Below, one piece after another: positions 47,395-56,790 of a DNA stretch of 64,000 bases. The notes beneath the pieces are model-generated. The model made no database searches, was not told the origin of the DNA, and saw only the letters and a list, made by a program, of their open reading frames with translations. Made by a program: the position numbers and the translations under genes. The DNA comes from Callipepla californica brunnescens (Eukaryota > Chordata > Aves > Galliformes > Odontophoridae): NCBI GenBank assembly GCA_023055505.1, contig JALIRH010000036.1, positions 5,952,001-6,016,000 on the forward strand, read 5' to 3'. Within the stretch, counting starts at the first letter, position 1, and each line of letters opens with the position of its first letter.

Positions 47395-48743
47395 ATGAGT
47401 AGAATTGCTACCCTGGGCTTCAGGAGGGCCAACTTCTTCAAAGATGTACTTGGAGGTATCCCATAGGCTTTGTGTTGGGAGGTAGGGGGCCCGTGAGAGC
47501 TGACTGGTGCTTAAGCAGTTTCTTGAGAACTGAATGGCTGGTGAAGGGATAGAGTCCACCCTCACTGAGTTTGCAGATGTTACAAGGCTGGGAGGATTGG
47601 CTGATGCACCTGAAGGCTGTGCTGCCATTCAACAAGACCTGGGCAGACTGGAGAGTTGGGCAGGGAGGAATCTGATGAGGTTTGACAAGAGCAAATATGG
47701 AGTGTTGCACCTGGGGAGAAATAACCGCTGTAACGGAAATGCTCAGTCGTGTCCTGAAGCAGTGATGGAGCACCTGGTGGGAAGGTAGGGCCAGCCCAGG
47801 GAGCTCAGGTGCATGCAGTGTATGTGATGGAGTTGGGATCCAGCCCTTCCCAGCCCTCATTTAAGGGTTGGCAAGGGGGAGGTGAGGGTTTCTTTTGCTG
47901 GAAATCCCCTGCATATCGGAGGCTTTCCAAAGGTAAGCAGCTCTTTTCCTTTGTATCTGTAACTGGTGTAGTTGGGCTCCTCATTTGCTGTAGAGGCTTT
48001 GCTACCTCACTGTTATGGTACTTTCCATCCCATTATAGCATTACAACCGTACATACCTTTACAGTTTAGGAGGTGATCTGCTGGGGAGGAGCTCCGTAGA
48101 GAAAATCCTGGGGGTCCTGGTGGACGACAGGTTGTCTATGAGCCAGCAGTGTGCCCTGGTGGCCAAGAAGGTCAATGTTATCCTGGGGTGCATTGAAAAG
48201 AGCACGGCCAGCAGGTGGAGGGAGATGATCCTTCCCTTCTACTCTGCCCTGGTGAGGCTGCACTTAGACTTCTGTGCCCAGTTCTGGGCTCCCCAGTTCA
48301 AAAAAGACAAGGAAGGAATCTCGACTTCTAGAAGGAGTCTAGCAGAGGCTATTAGGATGATGAAGTGCCTGGAGCACCTCCTGTATGAGGAGAGGCTGAG
48401 TGACCCGGGGAAGAGAAGGCTGAGAGGGGATCTGATAAACGTTTATAAATATCTGAAGGGAGGTGGGAGGTGAATGGGTGAGTCCAGGCTCTTCTTAGTG
48501 GTGCACAGTGATAAGACAAGGAGTAGTGGATGTTCCATACTGACATGTGGAAGAGCTTATTTATGGTAAAGGTGACGGAGCACTGATGCAAATTGCCCAG
48601 GGTGGTTGTGGAGTCTCATTCTATGGAGACATTCAGGACTTGTCTGGTTGCTGATGTGTTTAACCAATTGTAGGGCTCCTGCTTTAGTGGGGGGGGTTGG
48701 ACTTGAGCTCTTGAAGCCCCCTCCAACCCCTGTGGATCTGTGA
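47395..48743 (+). mobile_element. CR1 LINE fragment with reverse-transcriptase remnant, split by an LTR
   Basis: The plus-strand translation gives CR1 ORF2 C-terminal phrases: [54 protein letters not shown] and LEHLLYEERL. It ends with CCCCTCCAACCCCTGTGG near 48740. The 47395-47515 part resembles an upstream CR1 coding segment and implies an internal deletion. The coding sequence is broken. The LTR at 47729-48045 interrupts it and CR1 resumes in exact register afterwards. Confidence 0.85.
47729..48045 (+). mobile_element. Solo LTR (317 bp) inserted in the CR1
   Basis: It starts TGTAAC and ends ATTACA, an inverted terminal match typical of LTRs. Direct repeats ACCGC (47724-47728) and ACCGT (48046-48050) flank it as a five-base target duplication with one change. 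Removing the insert and one repeat restores a CR1 segment of expected length. Related blocks occur at 25909-26165 and 59694-59935. Confidence 0.8.
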
Positions 48744-49030
48744 GTAGCTTGAGGAGGAGCGCACTAGGAAACTACAGCCTGGCACGGCACCAGCACGGCT
48801 CTGGTGTCGTGCTGAATAATTTACAGTGTGGATTTCTCCTTGGTGACAGTGCTGCTTTGTTATATTGGATTAAAAAAAAAAAGGCAACAACAACAAAAAA
48901 TAAAGCACTGTTCAGGGAAAAAACGGTGTTGGGGTGAAAAATCAGCACTGATTCACCCTCCGTTGTCAGAAAGCTCAGCGGTGCGCACCAGCTGGGTGGG
49001 ATCAGGCTGTGTTAATCCCCTCCCTGCTGC

Positions 49031-49045
49031 CAGCCTTTATAATCC
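49031..49045 (+). promoter_or_regulatory. Probable PADI3 TATA box
   Basis: CAGCCTTTATAATCC lies 42-56 bases upstream of the PADI3 start codon, which would put the transcription start some 20 bases before the ATG. PADI1 has a nearly identical element upstream of its start. Confidence 0.55.
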
Positions 49046-49086
49046 CCTCGTGCCGTCCCCGCCAGCACTCGAGGGTGTGTGGTGGC

Positions 49087-52000
49087 ATGGCCCAGCAGCG
49101 TCGCGTTCAGCTCTGCACCCAGCGGCCCACCAGTACCGTCTGTGTGCTGGGCACCGAGCTCTCCTTGGACATCCAAGGGTAAGCAATGGGGTGCCTGGAA
49201 ATCTGCTTTGGGTTTATATTATTATTCTCCTGTTTCTCCTGAAGGAATTAAAGCTGGGTCAAGCGAGGAGAGGGTAAAAATAGAGGTGGATGTGGTCAGC
49301 TGGGGGAAGGCAGTGCCGATGCATTCAAGTGGGTTTCCCAAGGGGTTCAGCACCCAAAAGAATGGGATTGCTCCTGTTGCTCGTAGGGGGTTTCAGTATC
49401 CAAAAGAATGGGATTACTCCTCCTGTTCCCAGGATGTTCAGTACCAAAGGAATGGGGTTGCTCCTGTTAGGATTTCAGCATCCAAAAGAAAAGGGATTGC
49501 TCCTCCTGCATCTGTTTGGATTCCAGTATCTAGAGGAGGTTGCTTCTTCTGCTCCCAGGTACTTTCAGCACCTGGATTGAGATGGCACCACTACTCAGGG
49601 CTCAGGATGAATGGACAAGTTTGCAGCCTCCTTAAAGAAACAGATTTTGGGTGCAAAAACCCAAACCTGGCTGCACTCTCCACCTGGACTCCAGCAGCCC
49701 ATACAGGGGCTATTGCACTGTCCCAACAACAAATAGAAATATTTCCTTGTGTAAATTAATACAAGTTAACCACAGAGGCATTGCTTGCTGGGGCGTTCCC
49801 TGCAGCCTTGTATGTGTTTGGCCACAGCCCAGCTTACAGCAACGAGTTTTGCTTTTTCTTCCATTTTCCTTAAAGCTTCAACTTGCTGTAGTTTTGCTTT
49901 TTCTGGTTGCTTTGTGCTGCCCTGAACACACCCTCTGCCCCATGGATGTCAGTAGCATCACAGCAACCAAGTTTGGGTTTCTCCCCTCCTTGCAGAAGTT
50001 CCTGCCCTGGCATTGCCCTCTTGCACTGAGCACTGCATGCTGCAGCCTGCCCATTTGCCTGCTGCTGCTTCCTCCATCCCCATTTGCTTCCTGCACCTGC
50101 TGTGGGTTTACTGTGCTCTGAAGGGGATGCATTTGTAGCTGCAGGGTGAAATGCAAATATCTGGGAGACCTCATGCCATAGGAAAAGTGCTCTGGGGTTT
50201 TATGCAGTTGTATAGTGCAGGATTTCTTGGGCTTGAATAATGTAGAGTTGAGGATGTTGTGCAAGACTTGTTGCCCTTTTCAGGATTTATTTCACTTTGC
50301 AGAATTTTCTGCAGACGCATTTTGCAGAATTTGGTGCTGTTTGCAGGATTTGTTGTAGGATTTCTTGAGGTTGAATGTTTTAAGACTTTGCAGTTTGTGG
50401 GGGTTCTCTGCATACTGCAGGATTTGTTGCAGTTGTACATTGCAGGACTTGCTGCACCACTGCAGCAGTGCCCCAACAACTGTGCTCCCCCAGGTCAGCA
50501 CCCAAGGATGCCACCGCCTTCCATGTGCAGGGCACCCCAGGCGTGAAAGTCTACGTTGTGCATGAGACACAGAGCGTGAAGCTGCCCTCCAGTGTCACCC
50601 GCTGGCCCTTGGCTGCCGGTACTGAGGTGCTGCTCACTATGGAGGCAATCAGCAAGGATGTTGGGGATGAGAAGGTGGGTAACAGCTGCCCAGCAGCATC
50701 CAGACAATCTCTGGGTGATACTGAACTCAGTGGCTGTGACCTCACAGGTCAGGATTTCCTATTTTGATGAAGCCGGCGGGGTGCCGGTGGGCAGAGCCAT
50801 GCTGTACCTCACCTGCGTGGGTAAGTGGGAATGTTCGGTGCTGAAAAGTGGTGTCTCCATTCCACCACTCCTCTGAGCACCTGTTGTCCCCACAGAAATC
50901 TCACTGGATGCTGACACTGGCCGCAGTGGGTCAGTCAGCAGGACACTGGTGGATAAGGTAATGCAGCAAAGACTACAGTCCCTGGCCTCGTGAGTGGCCC
51001 CATTGGTGTCCTCAACTCTGCTTTGCTGTCCTCAGGCCACATGGACGTGGGGTCCTGATGGGCATGGTGCCATCCTGCTTGTCAACTGTGACCGCGATGA
51101 CCCCAAGAGCCAGTTGATGGGTGATGGTGATGAACCCAAAAGCCAGCTGACAGATAATCGTGACACCGTTGTGTGCTCCTATGAGGGTATGGCCAGCTCC
51201 TTTTTGCTGTTTCCTCTTTTTGGTGACTTCCTTTCCCAATTTGTCCTCACTGTCACCCCAGACCTGAAGGATATGTCACAGATGGTTCTGCGGACCCGTG
51301 GACCACGCACCATCTTCACCGGCCACGGCCTCGTCCTACATGTGGGTTTCAGTGATGCTGATAAAGTTGGCGTGTTCTATGGAGGCAGTGAGTATGGGAT
51401 GACCCCTCTGTGCCCTCCCCATTAATCATAGAATCATAGGATCCTTAGAGTTGGAAGGGACCTCTGAAAGCCATTTAGTCCAACTCTCGTGCAATGAACA
51501 GGGACACCACAGCTAGATCAGGTTGCCCAGGGCCTTATCCAGCCTGCCCTTGAAAGTCCTTGGGGATGGGGCATCAACCACAACACTAGGTAACCCGTTC
51601 CAATGTCTCACCACCCCCAATGTAAAAGATTTTTTTCTGACCTTACCTAAATCTACTCTCCCTGAGCTTGAAGACATTTCCCCTTGTTCTGTTGCCACAG
51701 ATCCTGCAAGTCTGTATCCTTCTTTCCTGTAGCTCCCCTTTAGATACTGAAAGGCTGCTATTAGATCACCCTGCAGCCTTCTCTTCTCCAGGCTGAAGAG
51801 CCCCAGCTCTCTCAGCCTGTCCTCATAGGAGAGCTGTTCCACTCTGTGGATCATTAATGAGGTGGGCAAAACGAGAGCTAAACCTCCAGAATCCCAAATG
51901 TATCCCATGAGATTGCTTTGTTCCCAGTGGTACAATGGGACACTCAGTGGTGCACCCAATGGCAGTGGTGTGCTCACTGTGTCCTGTGTCTGTACCCACA

Positions 52001-54758
52001 GACAGCATTGCACTGGAGGAGTACAAGCACGTGCTGGGGGGTGATAAGCTCGCCTACGCCGTGAAGCCCAGCCGGCATCAGGAGGAAAGCATTTTCTATG
52101 TGGAGGGCCTTGCCTTCCCTGACGCTGGTTTTTCAGGGCTGGTTGCATTCCATGTCACACTGCTGGAGAGCCCTGAGAAGGTGATGCCCTAAATCACATA
52201 GGTTTTAACTATGGATGGGGTGAGCAATGTCTGAGTCCCACTCCTCCCTTGCAGGGTTTGCTGGAGACGCCAATTTTCACGGACACGGTGGTGTTCCGTG
52301 TGGCTCCGTGGATCATGACACCCAACACGCTGGCACCGTTAGAGGTCTTTGTGTGCAGGTGGGTGCCAGGGGTGGGTGGCTGCATTCCTCCAGGCTCTGC
52401 TGCATACTTGTGCCTCCATGGTTTTATTTCCCAGCGTGGAGGACAATGAGGACTTTGTGGCAGCCATCAGTGCCCTGGCTGAGGAAGCCAAGTGCCCAGT
52501 GACCGTCTGTCCACTGCCTGAGAACCGCAATGACCGCTGGATCCAGGTGGGTGATGTGCGGTTGAGCCCTCGGGCTGTGGCTTCGCAGCACTTCCTTTTT
52601 CCTCTGTTCCCTCTGCAGGATGAAGTGGAGTTTGGCTATGTGCAAGCACCCCATAAAACGTTTCCAGTGGTCTTTGACTCACCCCGTGACCGAGGCCTGA
52701 AGGACTTCCCAGTCAGGAGCATCCTGGTACCCAACTGAAGCCATGTATCCTCCAGCTCCTGGTGTTGTGTTTCCTGCTGCTAGTGATGTGCACTGTGGCA
52801 GTCTGCAAAAGGATGAGGAAAAGAATAAGGATAAGAGTAGGAATAGGGATAGGAGTGGTAGCAGGAATAATAGTAGAAATGGGAATAAGAATGAGAATGC
52901 AAGTAAGAATAGGAGTAGTAATAAGAGAAGGAATGGAAACAGAAATGGGAAAGGAATAAGAGTAGGAATAGGAATAAGAATCAGAGAAGAAATAAGAACA
53001 AGGATAAGAAGAATACAAGCAAACACTAAGGGCCATGGCTGAATGTTTAGGCTCAGCAGGGTCAAGCTCATGGCTGGATGGGATGATCCTGAAGGTCTCT
53101 TTCCCAGCCTATATGATTCTCTGAATCCATAATAGGATAAATTAATTTATAGGAAAGAGATGAGCAGCCAGCAGGGGCAATTGGGAGCATCATGCTTCAA
53201 GGTTTGGCATTCCAAAGGCGTGTTCTTAATGCCAACTCTGCTTTCCCCCCAGGGTCCTGATTTTGGCTATGTGGCACAGGAAACACCGGAGAACACCTCC
53301 AGCCTCGACTCCTTCGGCAACCTGGAGGTCAGCCCGCCAGTGACAGTGCACAGTAAGGAGTACCCGCTGGGCCGCATCCTCATCGGCAGCAGCTTCCCCA
53401 GGTGGGAGATGGGATTTGGGGGTATACCACCCCCAGAGACCAAGGCTGAGGTCCCATCCATTGTCCTTAGGTTCGGTGGCCGGCGTATGGCCAAAGCGGT
53501 GCGGAATTTTCTTGCTGCCCAAAGGGTGCAGGCACCTGTGGAGCTTTTCTCAGACTGGCTGCAGGTCGGACATGTTGATGAGTTCCTCAGCTTCATCCCC
53601 GCGCCTGATAGGAAGGTAGGAAATTCTTTTATGGGGTGTTTTTTTGGGGGGAAACATGGGGTGAGCTCACATTGATCTCTTCATCTATAGGGCTTTCGGC
53701 TGCTGCTGGCCAGCCCCAGCGCCTGCTACCAGCTGCTCAGGGAGAAGCAGGAGATGGGCTACGGGGAAGCAACAATGTTCCAGGGTAGGGATGCCGTGGG
53801 ACCTCCCACCCCAAGAATACCCATTGTTGTGACATGGGGTGAGGCTCCCTGCTCTGTTTGCAGGGCTGCACGGAGTGCCCAAGCCAAGCATCAACGAGAT
53901 CCTAGGTAATGAAGCATTGCGCAAGTTCAACGCCTACACGCAGGTGAGGCTCTGCTGTCCATCCTTCCCCGTCTGTCTCTGTGTCTATCTGTCTGCCTCC
54001 CATTCTTTCCATCCCTCCATCTTTCTGTACCACTGTCCCCCTCTCCCCTTCTCCCAGTCCTGTTCCTCTCCCCTCGTCTCATCCCAATCCCTGTTCTTCT
54101 GTCCCTATGCCACCCTCTCCTTATTTCCTGCCCCTCTGTCTATTCCTCTCATCTTCTCATTTCTCTGTCTCTGTCTCTCTGCCCTTCTGTTCCTCTGTGT
54201 CCTCATCTTCATTCTCCCATCTCTTTCTGTCCCCATCCTCCTGTCCCTTTGTCTCCCTAACCCTCACCCACCACCACTCTCCCTCCTCACAGAGCTGCAT
54301 CAATTGGAACCGGGACATCCTGAAGCGGGAGCTGGGGCTGGCTGAACAGGACATCATCGACATCCCACAGCTCTTCCAAGCTGATGACCAAGCCAGAGCC
54401 ATGGCCTATTTCCCCGACATGGTAATGAGCAGCTCCATGTGAATTTAGGGCTGCATGCTGGCAGCACTTCATGTTTTCCTTGTTCACAATTTGGGTGAAA
54501 AAACTGCTTTTGGTCCATCTCCAGGTGAACATGCTGGTGCTGGGCAGACACCTGGGCATCCCCAAGCCTTTTGGGCCACAGGTAGCTGGGCAGTGCTGCC
54601 TGGAGGAGCGGGTGCGGGCGCTGCTGCAGCCCCTGGGGCTCTCCTGCACCTTTATCAACGACTTCTTCTCCTACCACAAACTCTCTGGGGAGGTGCACTG
54701 TGGCACCAATGTCCGCCGTAAGCCCTTTGCCTTCAAGTGGTGGAGGATGGTGCCCTGA
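49087..54758 (+). CDS. PADI3: PADI3, peptidylarginine deiminase 3
   Basis: Calcium-dependent protein citrullination enzyme; mammalian PADI3 acts in hair follicle and epidermis. Coding exons are 49087-49178, 50494-50674, 50748-50820, 50896-50957, 51036-51186, 51262-51387, 52002-52180, 52255-52358, 52435-52546, 52619-52726, 53253-53401, 53471-53615, 53691-53784, 53864-53943, 54293-54421 and 54525-54758. All introns are GT-AG; the product is 672 aa. Catalytic residues Asp361, His480, Asp482 and Cys654 are intact. PADI3 identity is suggested by [18 protein letters not shown] in exon 15, where the other two paralogues begin RCIDW, and by position before RCC2. Exon 5 is 33 bp longer than in the paralogues because of an internal 11-codon duplication (DDPKSQL/DEPKSQL, residues 157-177). 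The last exon shares a conversion tract with PADI1. Confidence 0.89.
49330..49575. repeat. Degenerate repeat in PADI3 intron 1 (first array)
   Basis: About four or five units contain CAGTATCCAAAAGAATGGG, GATTGCTCCTCCTG and TCCCAGG at spacings of roughly 45-65 bp. Copies differ by substitutions and deletions. Confidence 0.75.
50215..50462. repeat. Degenerate repeat in PADI3 intron 1 (second array)
   Basis: GCAGGATTTGTTGCAG and TTTGCAGAATTT variants recur about nine times up to the intron 1 acceptor. The unit is about 20-30 bp and unrelated to the first array. Confidence 0.7.
51425..51858 (-). mobile_element. CR1 LINE 3' fragment in PADI3 intron 6
   Basis: A long, well-preserved minus-orientation CR1: AATCATAGAATCATAGGATC, GTTGGAAGGGACCTCTG, GGTTGCCCAGGGCC, CTTCTCTTCCAGGCTGAAG-like and CTCTCAGCCTGTCCTCATAG. 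It includes the 3' UTR and the end of the reverse-transcriptase frame (read on the minus strand). Confidence 0.95.
52805..53034. repeat. Purine-rich simple repeat in PADI3 intron 10
   Basis: About 230 bp of almost pure A/G, with occasional T, built from AGGAATAAGA and AGGAGTAG hexamer-like words. It has the mirror-like purine asymmetry of triplex-prone DNA. Confidence 0.85.
53035..53125 (+). mobile_element. Short CR1 tail in PADI3 intron 10
   Basis: GGCTGGATGGGATGATCCTG, AAGGTCTCTTTCCCAGCC and ATGATTCTCTGAATCC match the end of CR1 in plus orientation, adjoining the purine-rich repeat. Confidence 0.75.
53950..54290. repeat. Pyrimidine-rich tract in PADI3 intron 14
   Basis: About 340 bp of C/T-rich sequence with CTGTCTCTGT, CCATCCCTCC and TTCCTCTC words. 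It fills intron 14 up to the exon 15 acceptor and would act as an extended polypyrimidine region. Confidence 0.8.
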
Positions 54759-54834
54759 ACTGACCGTTTTCCTCCTGTTTTCCCCCAAATCCTCTTTTCC
54801 ATACCTGTTAAGTGCCTTCTGTAGTAGCCCTGGA

Positions 54835-54840
54835 AATAAA
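54835..54840 (+). terminator. PADI3 polyadenylation signal (AATAAA)
   Basis: AATAAA lies 77 bases past the stop codon, in GGAAATAAATGAGG. Confidence 0.8.
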
Positions 54841-55324
54841 TGAGGGCTGTGCCTGCTCCCAACCTCCTGCTGAGGTTAAAGACATCTTAAACAGTGTTTG
54901 GTGGGACAATGCCATGCTCTGCAGTGATGTGTATGGGGTAAAAAGCACTTGCATGTCCAGCAATGCAGTGCGTGTGTGCACAGGAACGCATGGGTGTGCA
55001 CTGCTGCACTTGCATCCTGCTCTGCAATATCGCGGAATCGAGGTGAAGAGATCAGGGGATGGAGGACTGCTTTAGCAGCAGGATGGTGCCCTCTAACGGC
55101 TGTGTTTGTTTTTAGGCGTGCTGCATTAGGGTGAACAAGGAGCATTCCCTTTATTTGTCTATTTTGGTTAGCAAAGAAAAGAAAATGGGGGCAGGAATGG
55201 AGGCGAGGAACTTTTCACCCTTGTGATGAATGCTGGGGGTCCTAATGCTGATCGCACTGCTGCTCTGAGCTGTAACTGGGGATGTGGGTGTGCATGCAGT
55301 AGCAGAGAGACGTACACAATGTTG
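54841..55324. other. Short intergenic gap between PADI3 and RCC2
   Basis: Fewer than 500 bp separate the PADI3 signal from the first plausible RCC2 polyadenylation signal on the other strand. No exon or repeat is recognisable. Confidence 0.6.
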
Positions 55325-55330
55325 TTTATT
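55325..55330 (-). terminator. Candidate RCC2 polyadenylation signal (AATAAA)
   Basis: AATAAA on the minus strand, about 1.46 kb past the RCC2 stop. Another copy at 55439-55444 and one at 55150-55155 are alternatives. Confidence 0.5.
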
Positions 55331-56790
55331 TAAACGTTTACTCCAAGAAATATAAAAAAAACCCATGAGGACAATGACAGCACTAACCAGGAACCTGCTG
55401 CCTCACCTAAAGGGGACAGTGCTCTGAGAGCAGCGTGGTTTATTATTATTTCATGCTTCCAGCCTCTTCCTTTTGCTGTGATGCAATGGGGCACAATGGG
55501 ACCTGGAGCCCAAATTGCTTTTTTAAAGGGTGAAAACAGCTTTTTGCTGTTTTTCCACCCCCTGTTCTCGGGCTCCAGCACCTGTTCATGCCCATTTGAG
55601 GCTGGCAGCTGCTGGGGACGACCCTGAAATATTGCAGGTAGAAAAAAGTGGGGATAAGGTTCTAAAAGCCCCATCGGGAGCGCTGCACGCCCTGACCTCC
55701 CCTTGCAGCAAATGTGAATATTGCTAAAAAAAAAAGAGTATCTGACAGCTCTGCCCCGCTGCTCTCCTCCCCATCCTGGAAGCTTTGACTCTAACACAAC
55801 AAAAAAAAAGCCAACCCAAAATAAACCCTGACCCCAAAGCAAACATAAAGACCCCCCCCCTTTTTTTTTTTTTTTTTGTAAAATCTTTTTTTTTTTTTTT
55901 TTCCTGTAAAGTACTGCAGGGCTCCCCACATGGCTGCGTGGGGGGAGTGGAGAGGGATTATTAAAATCCAAATTAAAATCCTAAAAACTAAAAAATAAGA
56001 TAATAAAATATCACCCTTAGGTTGTGTGGAGGCAGAGCTGGGCTCTGCATGTAAAGGCACCTTGTTTCTCCAGCACAGTGCACAGCGTTGCCCCAGAAAG
56101 GGCTTTTGGCAGATACCAGGCTGAAATAACAATAATAATAAAAATAATAATAATTAATGGGAAAAAAAAAAAAGGCAAAAGCTTGTACAATGCTTCAGGG
56201 CCTGCTCTTCATACCTGAGATTGCCCTGGGGTGGGCAGTGGGGGGTTTGAGGAATCCACGGGTTTAGAGGCATCCAGCCCAAAAAATGATGCTGGGATGG
56301 GGAAGGGACCACAAAGCTTGTCCCTATGGGTATGAGATAATGCATCTGGTCCCAAATCCCCATAGGAAAAGGGATGCTGAGGAAGGGGGGTGGGAAACAC
56401 ACCCAACCCTAAAATAATAGCACCCAAAACAGATTATTTGTGAAAAATGCCCCTCAAAATTGTGATGTTGTGGAAAAGGAGGGGTTTTCTGGTTGAGTTT
56501 TGCTCCAAGCCCACAACCAGACAAATAAGGTAATGAAAAAAACCACTGTACCTGCCCAGGTAAACCCAGCACCCCCCTTTCTGTGCGGAACAGCAATAAC
56601 ATGAACAAATGAAAAACCCCCAAAAGCCCAACAACTATAAAAGCCTGGATGTGCCAAAAGGTCCTGCTAGGGTGGGGATGGGGAACGGAAAAGCTACGAG
56701 GGAAGGTCTTGGCTGTGGAAGGGGAAACCCAACGCTTTGGAAATCGTAGGAGAACAGGTAGTAGAACTGTGGATTGCCTGAAATGGGCCC
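55331..56790 (-). other. RCC2 3' UTR
   Basis: The 1.4 kb following the RCC2 stop contains A/T and C runs around 55735-55905 and AATAAT-rich DNA near 56127-56155. A 213-codon open frame at 55330-55971 on the minus strand is low-complexity and unlikely to be coding. The UTR extent depends on which signal is used. Confidence 0.55.

Larger units (their letters stand above)
45999..49030. other. Intergenic DNA between PADI1 and PADI3
   Basis: About 3 kb with no host gene. It contains three adjoining CR1 tails, a degenerate repeat, a longer CR1 fragment split by a solo LTR, and plain sequence elsewhere. Open frames around 47.5 and 48.1-48.5 kb are CR1 reverse-transcriptase remnants. Confidence 0.7.

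Noticed and set aside
48120..48473. Independent gene encoding a 117-residue protein
   Set aside because: The translation is the CR1 reverse-transcriptase C-terminus (LSMSQQCALVAKK, APQFKKD), a broken LINE fragment.
52762..53042. Open frames rich in Arg/Lys/Asn/Ile or Ser/Leu in PADI3 intron 10
   Set aside because: They are translations of a purine-rich simple repeat between well-supported PADI3 exons.
53981..54442. 153-codon frame with Ser/Pro/Leu repeats continuing into PADI3 exon 15
   Set aside because: The 5' part is the pyrimidine-rich intron 14; only the part from 54293 is coding, as shown by the acceptor and paralogue exon length.
55330..55971. 213-codon minus-strand open frame after RCC2
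   Set aside because: It crosses A/T and C homopolymers in the RCC2 3' UTR, has poly-Lys runs and no recognisable domain.
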